A stretch of DNA of 64,000 bases from Cytophagaceae bacterium (GTDB lineage Bacteria; Bacteroidota; Bacteroidia; Cytophagales; Flexibacteraceae). Under the pieces are notes generated by a model that searched no databases, was not told where the DNA came from, and saw nothing but the letters and a program-made list of their open reading frames with translations. The position numbers and the translations under genes are program-made. The DNA lies in assembly GCA_027485575.1 (NCBI GenBank), contig JAIXQU010000088.1, forward strand, positions 18,460-82,459, written 5' to 3'. Below, piece after piece: positions 52,533-62,524 of the stretch. Within the stretch, counting starts at the first letter, position 1. Every line of letters begins with the position of its first letter.

Positions 52533-52552
52533 AATATTCTACTTAAAGCAGA

Positions 52553-55480
52553 TTAGTTTTTCATAATTTTCTTAACGCTGATTTGGTCATTCTGTAAGAA
52601 TTTGACTGTGTAAACTCCTTTAGGTGAAGCTGAAATCATATTTGAAAGTGCAACGCCAATCGAATCAAGACTCCCATTGAACGACCCGAGTTTTAATCCC
52701 TGAACATTGAACAATTCTACCTTCAAATCTTTTTGGCCAGAATTTATTTTTAGTTGAACGGAACCTGAAGTAGGATTCGGAAAAATAATAATTTCTGGTT
52801 TCGAAGCCAATTCAGATACCGAGGTTTGAATTTCAATATCTGAAACCTTTCTGGGAATGAGTTGATAGCCTGAATTTCGCGGTATGCTGCTGTCAAACTG
52901 ACCGCCCAGGCCTGTAATAGAGAGGATATTTCCGGTTGGAACTGGTAAACTAAAAAGCGGGCAATCATTGTCTATTCGCATATCAATAGTTCTGGTTCCA
53001 TTGCTTATTTGTACGGTAAACCCGGTTCCAATGCCTGTTGTCCATTGGGTTGGATTGACAATTGAAAAACCAGTAATTTTTACCAAATCCGATTCTGTAG
53101 CCTCTGAGAGAGAATCCACCAAAGTTGGGGCTTTTAAATTTCTGCCCGTGGCTAAAACAACAATCGAATCCAGGTTTAACTGGCTAAGGCCATTGAACTG
53201 AGTTACTTTTCCAATGGCTCTGACTGAATCTCCTTCGGTAAGGGTAGTTAAGCCAAAGTTTGAACTTGACTTAAAAATATTAATTCCTCCGGTTGCATCC
53301 CTGACGGTAAACTGAATTCCATTATTAATTCCCCTAAGGTTTGGACCATACAAGGTTCCATTAATTTTGGCCAATACATTGATTGAATCTGCTGCGCCAC
53401 CTTCAAAACCATTATTACCTCTTAAAACGCCTATAGGATAAGTAGGAACAAATGCCCCGGGTTGATCATTGTCCACAATTGTAATGGTAAAAATTGAATC
53501 ATTGGAGATCTGGCTTCCGTTCACACTTCTTAAAACCAGAATAATGGTTTCGTCTGGTTCCTGGTCTGAATCATTGATAATGGTTACTCCAGCCTGTTGG
53601 GTTGTGATTCCCGGATTAAAAGATAAGTTTGGATTGGTGGAAATGATAAAATCGGAACCTGCAGTTGCTGTTCCTCCTTTTATCGCCAGTCTTGCCTGGG
53701 TAATGGCTGCGCCAGCGGTCACAAGATTTATGTTGAAGTTAAGTGTACCCGCATCTTCGTTTCCTTGCGTGTTGGCTTGAGGAAATTTCAAACTTGGATT
53801 TGCGGCTATCAATTGAATATCGATTCCTCCTCTTGGCATGATTTGGTATCCGCTATTGAAAGGATTTGAAATATCGGACTGCCATCCTATACCAGTAACA
53901 TTGAATGCACTTGTAGGCGCAGGTTCAAAAAACAAAGAAGAATTATCGTCTACTCTCAATCTTAAAGTATCCAAACCTTTAAAAATCCGAACTGAAAATC
54001 CGGAAGCACCGACACCTGTGGTCCATTCTGCCGGGTTTACCAATTGAAAACCCAATAATTTTATTAAGTCCGATTCGGTCTGTTCTCCCAAGCCACTTAC
54101 CACAGTCGGAGTTTTTAATATCCTACCTGCAGAAAATCTGCGCATGGAATCAACCCGCATTTGAGCCAATCCATTCAGATGGATAATTTTTCCAACCGCA
54201 GAAACTGAATCGCCCTCGGCCATGTTGCCAAGTAAAGTAATTGGTGATGAAATGCTGATCCCCCCAGTGGCGTCCCTCAGGGTATATTGAAAGCCATTTG
54301 TTGGAGAAACAAGGTTGGAGCCATAAACGGTTCCTCTGATTCTGCAATACAGATTTAAAGAATCCGGAAGGCCGCCGTTGATGCTGTTGTTTCCCCTTAA
54401 TACACCAATATTTCGGGTAGGAATTAATGCTGACCCGCCATCATTGTCTGAGATGGACAATACAAAAACCGAATCTGCACCTATCAAACTTGCTGAAGTT
54501 CCATTACCGGGTCTTATTACTAAAGTTATACTTTCTGGAAGTTCTGGAGTGGCATCATCAATTAAGGAAACAGAAAAGGTTTTACTGGTTTGGTTGGGGC
54601 CAAAAGTTATGGTAGTTGGATTAGTGAAATTAAAATCCTGTCCAATCGTTGCAGCTGAGGATTTTAGGAAAACCTTGAATTCCTTGCTGGTTGAACTGGT
54701 AATATTCAGATTAATGCCAATGTTGGAGGTACCGGCCCCTTCTGAAACACCGGTACTTGTTACAGGGAAGAATGCTTTCAAGGTAGTGCCTTGAACAAAA
54801 ATATCTGAAAGCCGGCGAGGCAAAAGCTGATATCCTGAATTTCGGGGAACAGAAGGGTCAAACTGACCTCCCAGACCAATGATGTCCAAAAGACCAGTTG
54901 GCGCCGGTTGGTTAAACCATTGACAATCGTTGTCTATTCTCAAATCAATGGTGTCCGTTCCTTTGTTTATCCGAACGGTAAATCCACTACCAGAACCGGA
55001 GGTCCACTCGGCCGGGTTGATGATATTCCAACCCACCAGTTTTACAAGTCTGGATTCGGTTGATTCGTTTAATGCTGTTACAACCTGAGGCTCTGCCAAA
55101 GGTTGGTTGCTGCCCAATACTTTGATAGAATCTAAAGAGACCTGGCTTAATCCATTAAAACCTGTAACTGTACCAATCGCCCTTATAGAATCGCCTTCCT
55201 GAAGATTGATTCCGAAATTAGAATTGTCTCTGAAAAGCCCTATCCAACCGGTCTGGTCCTTTAGGGAAAAGGTTATACCATTACTGCTGGCTCTGAAGTT
55301 ATCACCATATATAACCCCAACTATTTTGCATTTTTTTCCTATGGAGTCGGCCATTCCTCCCTCAAAAGAATTGGCACCCCGTACCTGAGCAATGGTGTAG
55401 GTGGGTATTACCTGGGCAATTGCCTGGGAAAAAAGACCAGTAAAAATTAAAGTAAATAAAAGGCTGTACAATTTTTTCAT
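52553..55480 (-). CDS. Exported OB-fold/Calx-beta repeat protein with T9SS type A domain
   Basis: A 975-residue protein with signal peptide (ending near AIAQV). Three homologous units of about 220 residues begin YTIAQVRGANSFEGG (about 27), RNIGVLRGNNSINGG (about 355) and YPIGVLRGNNGFEGG (about 680). Each contains an OB-fold-like part (ITFSLKDQTGWIGLF, EGDSIRAIGTVTGFNGLSQ) and a partner part (LVKLVGWNIINPAEWTSG ... NSGYQLLPRRLSDI). Calx-beta domains lie between them (VSEGAGTSNIGINLNI, DDATPELPESITLVI; DSDQEPDETIILVL). A T9SS type A domain ends it (ELASKPEIIIFPNPTSGSVQ). Similar OB units accompany secreted nucleases and phosphatases, but no catalytic domain is visible. Confidence 0.82.
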   Translation of the reverse strand: MKKLYSLLFTLIFTGLFSQAIAQVIPTYTIAQVRGANSFEGGMADSIGKKCKIVGVIYGDNFRASSNGITFSLKDQTGWIGLFRDNSNFGINLQEGDSIRAIGTVTGFNGLSQVSLDSIKVLGSNQPLAEPQVVTALNESTESRLVKLVGWNIINPAEWTSGSGSGFTVRINKGTDTIDLRIDNDCQWFNQPAPTGLLDIIGLGGQFDPSVPRNSGYQLLPRRLSDIFVQGTTLKAFFPVTSTGVSEGAGTSNIGINLNITSSTSKEFKVFLKSSAATIGQDFNFTNPTTITFGPNQTSKTFSVSLIDDATPELPESITLVIRPGNGTSASLIGADSVFVLSISDNDGGSALIPTRNIGVLRGNNSINGGLPDSLNLYCRIRGTVYGSNLVSPTNGFQYTLRDATGGISISSPITLLGNMAEGDSVSAVGKIIHLNGLAQMRVDSMRRFSAGRILKTPTVVSGLGEQTESDLIKLLGFQLVNPAEWTTGVGASGFSVRIFKGLDTLRLRVDDNSSLFFEPAPTSAFNVTGIGWQSDISNPFNSGYQIMPRGGIDIQLIAANPSLKFPQANTQGNEDAGTLNFNINLVTAGAAITQARLAIKGGTATAGSDFIISTNPNLSFNPGITTQQAGVTIINDSDQEPDETIILVLRSVNGSQISNDSIFTITIVDNDQPGAFVPTYPIGVLRGNNGFEGGAADSINVLAKINGTLYGPNLRGINNGIQFTVRDATGGINIFKSSSNFGLTTLTEGDSVRAIGKVTQFNGLSQLNLDSIVVLATGRNLKAPTLVDSLSEATESDLVKITGFSIVNPTQWTTGIGTGFTVQISNGTRTIDMRIDNDCPLFSLPVPTGNILSITGLGGQFDSSIPRNSGYQLIPRKVSDIEIQTSVSELASKPEIIIFPNPTSGSVQLKINSGQKDLKVELFNVQGLKLGSFNGSLDSIGVALSNMISASPKGVYTVKFLQNDQISVKKIMKN

Positions 55481-55565
55481 ACCTGCAAAGAAAATAGCTT
55501 TCTTGTTATCAAATTAGTAATGGCCTAAAAATTATAATTTGACCAATCTCAGTTACCAACCATCC

Positions 55566-55745
55566 CGGGTCCTGAGCCCACAGACAATTGCATCGAGGAG
55601 AAAGGTCTGCGGTCCCAAGACCTGAGTGATATGAAGTCAACAATTTTCATTCCTGGGTCTGTGGTCAGCCACAGACCTTGGAGAGGATGGGGAGAAAGGG
55701 CTGTAAGCCAAAGTCCTTGGAGATAACCTACCGACTGATGAATGT
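55566..55745. repeat. Palindrome-rich intergenic element
   Basis: It contains a perfect 9-bp hairpin GGTCTGTGG-TCAG-CCACAGACC (55656-55677), a smaller one AGGTCT...AGACCT (55603-55622) and a partial inverted copy GGTCCTGAGCCCACAGAC near 55568-55585, plus two CCTTGGAGA direct repeats (55676, 55718). GC content is above its AT-rich flanks. It looks like a REP-type element unrelated to copies A-C. Confidence 0.6.
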
Positions 55746-55980
55746 AAATGTAAGTTTTGGTCGGAATTCTTAAAATGAGGCATCTCAATGTTACCCCAAT
55801 GTTAACAAAATATTATAGAATAGGATTTTCGTGTCTTGTGTTAGGATATATGAAAATCATTTTAATTGTTTAAAACACTAAAAGTCAATAATTTATATTT
55901 TTTAGTCTTTTATGAATGTCCTCAATTTAAACTTAACAGAATTATAACAAGCCCTTCCCATTTCATAATGCCATTAATCC

Positions 55981-55988
55981 TACCTTTG
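55981..55988 (+). promoter_or_regulatory. -7 element for the 1786-residue T9SS protein gene
   Basis: TACCTTTG matches TAnnTTTG, 27 bases before the ATG at 56016. The -33 region is weak. Confidence 0.45.
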
Positions 55989-56015
55989 CATCCGATTTAA
56001 CATATAATCAATCGT

Positions 56016-59000
56016 ATGACAAAATTCTACAAATTTCAGTGGAACAATTGGAGCAAAAGCCAGGCTGTTACACACTCAGTTTTCACCCTTTTAATAGCTG
56101 TGCTATTCAACCTGGGTGCAAATGCCCAAACGCCATATCCCATGCAAAATGGGAATTATCTGGAAGATTTTAACAACATTACCAACTGGACAAACAGTTT
56201 TGCCAGTTCAGGTGGAGAGGCTGTACCAAACCATAGCCATTGGGGTTTAGCTTCAGTTGCTCCTGTTGCTGTTCCAACGGGTCCAAACGTAAATGGATTC
56301 TCGGTTTATTCAACTGGTGCTACGGGTGGTGTACAAAAATTTCCAGCTGCAGGTTCCAATCAAATTGCCATGCAGGTTACAGGCTCTGGTTCAGGAGCTA
56401 CCGCTATACCAGGTAGCAATGCCATAGGTATGCAATTGTATCTTGACTTTAGAAACCGGATTGCCGGAACTGTAAACTTTGATTGGGCAATGGGAAACAA
56501 CCCAACAGGTGGCCGACGAGGCACTTTCAGATTGTTTGCAATAGATGCCGCTGGTACGGCATGGCAGCAGGTTGGTTCCGACATTGTTGTTACCAATGGA
56601 GTAACTGCATCCGGAAACTTTGGCTCCGTAGCACTTCCAAGTCATTTTAACTACAACCAGAATGCAAGACTTTTATTTTATTTCTGTAATGCAGATATCA
56701 CAGTCGGAACGGGTAACCGACCAAAAATTGTATTAGATAATGTGGCTGTTACTTCAACGCCATGTACACCTACTAAATTGGTGGTAACATCTGTAAACAG
56801 TGGAAACTGTCCTGTAGTAGGTGTTCCGTTCAACACTGTGGTTCAATCTCAGGCTGCTACCAATGATGCCTGTGCTGTTACTGCCAATACCAACCTTTCT
56901 TTAACTGTAAATACAGGAACAGGTTCTTTAGCAGGTACGACTACTACGACTTTGAATGCTGCCACATTCCAAAATACATTTACGTTTACTGGTTTAACGT
57001 ATGATGCCGCTGAAACAGGTGTAAGCTTAAATATAGCCCGAACATCAGGTAATGTCTTAAGTTCAGGAAATTCTGCTACTTTTGAAGTGATTGCTGCTAC
57101 GGCTTCCGAACCAACAACACAGGGAACTGTGGCTGCGGGAACTCCTGCTTTTAACTCAATTGCTTTAACCTTAACTCCGGGAAATGGAGCAAACAGAATC
57201 GTGGTTGCAAAAGCGGGTTCCGCAGTAACGACAGCACCAACAGATGCAACTCCTTACGCAGCCAATAGCATTTTTGGTAGTGGAGCTACAACAGCTGCCG
57301 GTGAATTTGTAGTATATAACGGAAACGGAACCAATGTAACGGTAACCGGTCTTACTCAGGGAGTAACCTATCATTTTGCTACATTTGAATACAATGGAAC
57401 GGGTTGTGCCTTGAATTACAGACCGAACCTCACAGGTATTGTAAATGCAGCTACTCCGGTTCAAACTTTGGCCGCTGGAGATATTGCAATGGTTCAGCTA
57501 AGAGGTGAATCGCCCGATGGATTTGGTTTTGTTGCTTTAACAGACATTGGCGGAGGAACACAAATCCGTTTTACAGATTGTAGCTGGACTGGAACTGCCT
57601 TTGTGGTAACAGGAACAGAAACAAACGTTGAATATGTTTGGACTTCTCCAATTTCAACTGGAGGAATTCCAGCTGGAACTGTAGTAAACCTTCAGGGCGG
57701 ATTAACCTCAGTAGGTACATTTACAGACGGTTTGGGTAGTGCTGTAGTGATTACAGGAATCAGCAATGGAGGTGACCAGATTTTTGCATATCGCGGAACC
57801 TTCGCTTCACCAACATTCATTGCTGGTGTGACTTCAGCTGCTTTTATTACAATAGGTTCAGCAACTGCCGGAAATAGCTACAGACCCGCAGGTCTGGCAG
57901 GAGACTTTGCTACTGAGTTGACTTTTTTGCCTAACAACAACAATTATTTTAACATTTCCAATATTTGCGGAACGCCTGCAACCATCAGGTCAAACATAGC
58001 CAACCAGAACAACTGGTTTGGATATGGAAACTTCAACGTTCCTCCTGCCCAGATATTTCAGGACCCATCTTTCTTTACATTTAATATTGTAGGAGGATTG
58101 GCCGCAGAACCAACTACTTCGGCTTCTGCATCTTCAAGTAATTTACAGCCATCTTCAATAACTTTGAACCTTGGTGTCGGAAATGGAAATGGTAGATTGG
58201 TAATAGCCAAACTTACTTCCAATGCAACCAATGCAGTTCCTTCTGATGGAATTGTATATTCTGCCAATTCTACTTTTTTAACTTCAACTTCCCAGATTGG
58301 TTCTACAGGGAATTATGTAGTATATGCTGGTTCCGGAACTTCGGTTACCGTTACTGCCTTAAGTCCTTTGACTTCTTATACATTTACTGTATATGAATAC
58401 AATGATGTTCCATGTGTCAATTATAAAGCCACAACTCCAGGAACTGTAGCCGGTACAACAACAGAATTGCGTTACTATTCAAAATCGGCCCAAAAGGCAA
58501 ATCTTCAGAATTTGAGTGCATGGAGCATCACACCAAATGAATTGGGTGCAAGCCCTGCTGATTTTACCACTCCAGGTATTTCTTATGTAATAGACGATGC
58601 CAATTCAACGATAGGTGCCGGATGGAGTGTTGGTGGCGCATCAACAAGAGTTATTGTTGATTATGCTGCCTCATTGACTGTTCCTGCTGCATTTTCATTG
58701 ACTACAGCAGGTGGATCAGGAGTTAACGTTGGTGCCGGAGCCACTTTAACTTTGCAGAATGCCATACTCCCAAATCTGGTAACCATAGATTCTACCAATT
58801 CAAATGTAAACTTTGATATGGCTGGAACTGTAACCATACCAGCAAAAACCTATTGCAATCTTCGTTTCCAGAATGGTACAAAAGATTTACCAGTTGGAAC
58901 CGGGCCCAATGGTGCTGCAAGATTGGATAATTCAGTTATCGTAAATGGAAATTTTGTAGTAGATGCAGCAACAATCAACCCTGCTGGTGCTCCTTTCTCG

Positions 59001-61376
59001 TTTTTCAGATGCAGAGGAAATGTAACTTCAAGCAATTCATCAATTTGGGGTTCAGTAGGAGATGTTGTCACCTTATTATTGGAGGGAAATAAAAACCAAA
59101 CCATCTCTAAGATAGGTGCAGGACCCGATATGATTCTTTTTAGGGTTACTGCAACAAAAGCCGGAGGAGATGTGATTTTAACATCAGGAACCAACATCAA
59201 CAACCAGCAGGATTTTGACATGTTACTTTCTGGTACGGCAAGATTTTTTGACAATGGTTCAACCATCAACGTAGGTGATGATTTGAGATTACAAGGTGCT
59301 GCCAACCAATATGTTCTTACCGGCACATTTAATTTTACAAACCTTGTAAACGACAACAGTGAAATTGAAGATGGGTCTAACCAGGCGCCTTTGGCAGTTT
59401 TGAATAATGTTACAATTGCAGGTACTTACATATCAGGTACAACTGAATTTAGGTTCAGACCTACCTCTGGTTCTGGTATTATAAATATCAAAGGTGGATT
59501 AAACATAACCAATACAAGTGCAATTGTAAACCTTTATGGAAACAACATCCAGATTGGTGGCAGCTTTGTAAATAACAGTACTGCTGTTGGAAGTCTAATC
59601 CATGGTACTTCTACCATTACCTTAAATGGAACATCTGCTCAGACTGTACAGACATTGGTTCCAAATGAGACATACAATAACATTGTAATCAATAACAATG
59701 TAGGTGGAGTAACTTTTTCAAATCCATTTACTTTAACAGGAAATATGACTAACAATGGTAACCTAACTTTAGGTTCAAATTCAGTTACTTTCTCAGGTAC
59801 AGCTACCCAGACTATCAATGGTCCAAGCAGAGTTACTTTCTCAGATTTGAATATCAATACTACTGCTGGAACAGGTCTTACCGTAGGATCAACGGGTAAA
59901 GTTTCAGTAACTGGAACTGTAACCTTCGGTGCAGCAGCAGATTTAACTGTGAATGCAGGCGGAGAATTCAGGTTGGTATCAACAGGAACAGGAACAGCAA
60001 GAATTGCAAATACAGCCGCTGGTACTGTAATCACTGGAAATGTAACTTCAGAAAGATTTGTTCCTGCAAATGGATGGCATTTAACAGGTACTGCACTTGG
60101 TGGCCAGACCATTGTTGACTGGAATGATGATTTAGCAACACAAGGACCAATGCCAGGTGTTGAAACTCCAAATCCGGGAGCAAACACTTCGACCATTTTC
60201 GAATTTGACCAAACCTATAACGTAAGTTCAGGAACTCAATTTGGCGGAATAGGTGAAATCAATGGATGGAAAGTACCTACTACATCTGATTTGTTTCAAA
60301 ATAAAGGATATAGAGTATTTATGCCAGCAGGAGTTACTTTGGATAACACAGGTAGCTATTCAATTGGAAGCAAGGTTTTAACTTGTGTTTCAACGGGTGG
60401 TTTGGCTTATCAGGGATATAACCTGTTTGTAAATCCACATCTTTCTGGCGTTCTTAGAACTGGTTTTACTTTAGGAGGTGGAGTTCAGAATACAATAGTA
60501 GTTTGGAATCAATCTGCAAATCAGTATCAATATGAAGGAACTGCAGTTACAGGAGCTTCAGTTGGCGGACCTAATCCAATAGCAAGTGGTCAGGGATTCT
60601 TCATGTTTTCTACTACAAATGGTGCGACTGTTACCATTCCTGAAACTGCAAAAACTACGGGAGGTACTTTTGTAAGAACCAACACTGCCCAAAATGCAGT
60701 TGAAATCCAATTGAAGAACAATTCAGGCCAAATGGATGCAGCTTTGTTCCAATTTCTGAATGATGCAGAGGCTGGGTATGATACCAAATACGATGCACAC
60801 AAAATGATGAATCCTGGAATGAATTTATATTCCATCAACAATGCCGGAAACAGGCTTGCAATCAATGGTCTTCCATTCGGAGGTGAGCAAATGGTGATGC
60901 CTTTGGGATTCAATGCAACTGTTGGTTCTTATACCTTAAATTTTGTGGGTCTTGAAATCATGAACGATGCTTCTGATGTATTTTTGAAAGACAACGAAAC
61001 AGGAACAATCATAGACCTGAATCAAAATTCTGAGTATGCATTTGTTATTACTCAGGCTGGTCAAAACGATAGCCGTTTCGAGTTAATTTTCACAAATGCA
61101 GTAACATCTGTAAATACATTGAAAAATGCAGCTTCAGTTGCAGTTTATCCAAACCCGGTTTCTACTTCAAACTTTACTGTGGCAACGGCCAACCTAAGTG
61201 GAAAAGTTACAGTTGAGGTTTTGGATGTACTTGGAAGAAAAGTTGACAGCAAAGTTTTTGAAACTTTAAAAGCTTCAACTGAAATTCAAATCAACACACC
61301 AACAGTAGCTGGTCAGTATTCTGTAAAAGTTACAGATGCCAAAGGTTCTGTGGTAAAATCTTTGATAGTTAAGTAA
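56016..61376 (+). CDS. Large exported beta-rich protein with T9SS type A domain
   Basis: A 1786-residue protein rich in Thr, Asn, Gly and Ala. The signal peptide lies after a basic n-region (HSVFTLLIAVLFNLGANAQ). Near residue 50-230 is a jelly-roll-like region ending CTPTKLVVTSV. Two FN3-like units follow (from EPTTQGTVAAGTPAFNSIAL and EPTTSASASSSNLQPSSITL, each ending in an FEYNGTG- or YEYNDVP-like strand), separated by a domain beginning GDIAMVQLRGESPDGFGFVA. The later part is a repetitive beta-helix-like region, and the end is a type A sorting domain (VAVYPNPVSTSNFTV, ending GSVVKSLIVK). No enzyme motif is visible; it is probably a surface or matrix protein. Confidence 0.85.
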   Translation: MTKFYKFQWNNWSKSQAVTHSVFTLLIAVLFNLGANAQTPYPMQNGNYLEDFNNITNWTNSFASSGGEAVPNHSHWGLASVAPVAVPTGPNVNGFSVYSTGATGGVQKFPAAGSNQIAMQVTGSGSGATAIPGSNAIGMQLYLDFRNRIAGTVNFDWAMGNNPTGGRRGTFRLFAIDAAGTAWQQVGSDIVVTNGVTASGNFGSVALPSHFNYNQNARLLFYFCNADITVGTGNRPKIVLDNVAVTSTPCTPTKLVVTSVNSGNCPVVGVPFNTVVQSQAATNDACAVTANTNLSLTVNTGTGSLAGTTTTTLNAATFQNTFTFTGLTYDAAETGVSLNIARTSGNVLSSGNSATFEVIAATASEPTTQGTVAAGTPAFNSIALTLTPGNGANRIVVAKAGSAVTTAPTDATPYAANSIFGSGATTAAGEFVVYNGNGTNVTVTGLTQGVTYHFATFEYNGTGCALNYRPNLTGIVNAATPVQTLAAGDIAMVQLRGESPDGFGFVALTDIGGGTQIRFTDCSWTGTAFVVTGTETNVEYVWTSPISTGGIPAGTVVNLQGGLTSVGTFTDGLGSAVVITGISNGGDQIFAYRGTFASPTFIAGVTSAAFITIGSATAGNSYRPAGLAGDFATELTFLPNNNNYFNISNICGTPATIRSNIANQNNWFGYGNFNVPPAQIFQDPSFFTFNIVGGLAAEPTTSASASSSNLQPSSITLNLGVGNGNGRLVIAKLTSNATNAVPSDGIVYSANSTFLTSTSQIGSTGNYVVYAGSGTSVTVTALSPLTSYTFTVYEYNDVPCVNYKATTPGTVAGTTTELRYYSKSAQKANLQNLSAWSITPNELGASPADFTTPGISYVIDDANSTIGAGWSVGGASTRVIVDYAASLTVPAAFSLTTAGGSGVNVGAGATLTLQNAILPNLVTIDSTNSNVNFDMAGTVTIPAKTYCNLRFQNGTKDLPVGTGPNGAARLDNSVIVNGNFVVDAATINPAGAPFSFFRCRGNVTSSNSSIWGSVGDVVTLLLEGNKNQTISKIGAGPDMILFRVTATKAGGDVILTSGTNINNQQDFDMLLSGTARFFDNGSTINVGDDLRLQGAANQYVLTGTFNFTNLVNDNSEIEDGSNQAPLAVLNNVTIAGTYISGTTEFRFRPTSGSGIINIKGGLNITNTSAIVNLYGNNIQIGGSFVNNSTAVGSLIHGTSTITLNGTSAQTVQTLVPNETYNNIVINNNVGGVTFSNPFTLTGNMTNNGNLTLGSNSVTFSGTATQTINGPSRVTFSDLNINTTAGTGLTVGSTGKVSVTGTVTFGAAADLTVNAGGEFRLVSTGTGTARIANTAAGTVITGNVTSERFVPANGWHLTGTALGGQTIVDWNDDLATQGPMPGVETPNPGANTSTIFEFDQTYNVSSGTQFGGIGEINGWKVPTTSDLFQNKGYRVFMPAGVTLDNTGSYSIGSKVLTCVSTGGLAYQGYNLFVNPHLSGVLRTGFTLGGGVQNTIVVWNQSANQYQYEGTAVTGASVGGPNPIASGQGFFMFSTTNGATVTIPETAKTTGGTFVRTNTAQNAVEIQLKNNSGQMDAALFQFLNDAEAGYDTKYDAHKMMNPGMNLYSINNAGNRLAINGLPFGGEQMVMPLGFNATVGSYTLNFVGLEIMNDASDVFLKDNETGTIIDLNQNSEYAFVITQAGQNDSRFELIFTNAVTSVNTLKNAASVAVYPNPVSTSNFTVATANLSGKVTVEVLDVLGRKVDSKVFETLKASTEIQINTPTVAGQYSVKVTDAKGSVVKSLIVK

Positions 61377-61392
61377 ATTTAAAGCTAGAAGG

Positions 61393-61428
61393 GGAATGTC
61401 TGGTTTCAACCGGGCATTCCTTTTTTTT
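61393..61428 (+). terminator. Terminator after the 1786-residue protein gene
   Basis: Stem GGAATGTC / GGGCATTCC (61393-61400 and 61413-61420, one G-T pair), followed by T8. The next gene begins only 14 bases later. Confidence 0.75.
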
Positions 61429-61441
61429 CACCAAACAGATT

Positions 61442-62488
61442 TTGAGTATTTTTTATAGAAGTTTTAAATACAAGCTGCCTTTGGTGGCTTGTATTTTTGT
61501 TTTTACGGCTTGCCTGAAAGACAGAGTTTTTCCGCCAGCTGTAGTTCCTCCTCCGGGGTCAAAAACCATTTTAAAAGCTGGAAATATTAAAATCAATGAA
61601 ATTCAGCCTGACTTTAATGCCGATTCAGGAGATTTGGCTGACTGGGTTGAAATTTATAATACTTCTGATTCTACTTTGGTTTTGCAGCCTGGTAAATTTT
61701 GGATAACAGAGAGTAAAAGCAACAAAGCGAAGTTTACCCCATCTATAGAATTTACTATTCCTCCCAAAGGCTTTTTAACCATTTATTTCGATGGAAGCAA
61801 AACTGCAGTTGACCCAAGCAGTATCATTTATACAGAAGGTAACCTTAGCAAAGCTGGTGAATTTGTAGGCCTTTATTATCTGGCTGGTCCAGGCGATACC
61901 GTTGTTTTGGATACGGTTTCCTTTGGAGCTTCGCCAAGTCAAAAAGAATCTTATGGCCGTCTTCCAAATGGAGGAAGTTCCTTAAAATGGCTGAAAGACA
62001 TAACCAGAAAAGAAAGCAACAATGTAAATATTGGGGGAAGTGGACCAATTGAACCTTATGAAGGCATGTTTATTATTAATGAGATTGCACCCAATGAATC
62101 TCCTGATTGGGTAGAATTTTACAATCCATTAACTCAAAATTTTACAATGAAAAATGGAAGATGGTTTTTTACCGATGACCTTACTCTAAAAACCAAAGAC
62201 ACTTTAAAAGTAGATTTTGTTGTTTCTCCAGCTTCCTATTTTGTGGTTGAATGCACGAGTGCAAGTCCTTCAACGGAACAACAAATAAGAACTAAATTGG
62301 GACTTTCTTCTACAAATGGTGAAGCATTTGGTATTTATTATAAAGACGACAACGGTCAATTCATTACCATTGCAGAGCAAACTTTTCCACCGGGTATTTC
62401 AGCCGGAAGAAGTTATGGCAGACAGCCAGACAAAACTGGTCCTTTTGTTTTAAATATCAACCAAACCAAAGGCCTTCCCAACCCATAA
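61442..62488 (+). CDS. Lipoprotein with two lamin-tail-like domains
   Basis: A 348-residue protein with a lipoprotein signal (LPLVACIFVFTACLKD, anchor Cys in FTAC). The start is TTG 61442; no ATG precedes the signal. Two lamin-tail (LTD) domains follow: the first begins KINEIQPDFN and contains LADWVEIYNTSDSTLVL, the second begins FIINEIAPNESPDWVEFYNP, each about 140 residues and closing with SYGRLPNGG or SYGRQPDKTG. LTD domains in Bacteroidota occur on secreted nucleases and CotH-like surface proteins; here no enzyme domain is attached. It begins just after the terminator of the preceding gene, so its promoter overlaps that gene's end. Confidence 0.82.
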   Translation: MSIFYRSFKYKLPLVACIFVFTACLKDRVFPPAVVPPPGSKTILKAGNIKINEIQPDFNADSGDLADWVEIYNTSDSTLVLQPGKFWITESKSNKAKFTPSIEFTIPPKGFLTIYFDGSKTAVDPSSIIYTEGNLSKAGEFVGLYYLAGPGDTVVLDTVSFGASPSQKESYGRLPNGGSSLKWLKDITRKESNNVNIGGSGPIEPYEGMFIINEIAPNESPDWVEFYNPLTQNFTMKNGRWFFTDDLTLKTKDTLKVDFVVSPASYFVVECTSASPSTEQQIRTKLGLSSTNGEAFGIYYKDDNGQFITIAEQTFPPGISAGRSYGRQPDKTGPFVLNINQTKGLPNP

Positions 62489-62489
62489 T

Positions 62490-62516
62490 CATTCATAATT
62501 CATCATTCATAATTCA
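62490..62516 (+). repeat. Short AT-rich direct repeat
   Basis: Two perfect copies of CATTCATAATTCA (62490-62502 and 62504-62516), with a third partial copy after, filling the 36-base gap between two genes. Confidence 0.6.
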
Positions 62517-62524
62517 ACATTCAT

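Larger units (their letters stand above)
55481..56015. other. Intergenic region with palindromic element and promoter
   Basis: No credible gene. A palindrome-rich stretch of about 180 bases (55566-55745) and a promoter element for the T9SS protein gene at 55981 are described separately. The remainder is AT-rich. Confidence 0.5.

Noticed and set aside
55549..55788. 79-codon - strand ORF
   Set aside because: It lies over the palindromic element and has a composition (repeated LQGLWLT) that comes from the direct repeats.
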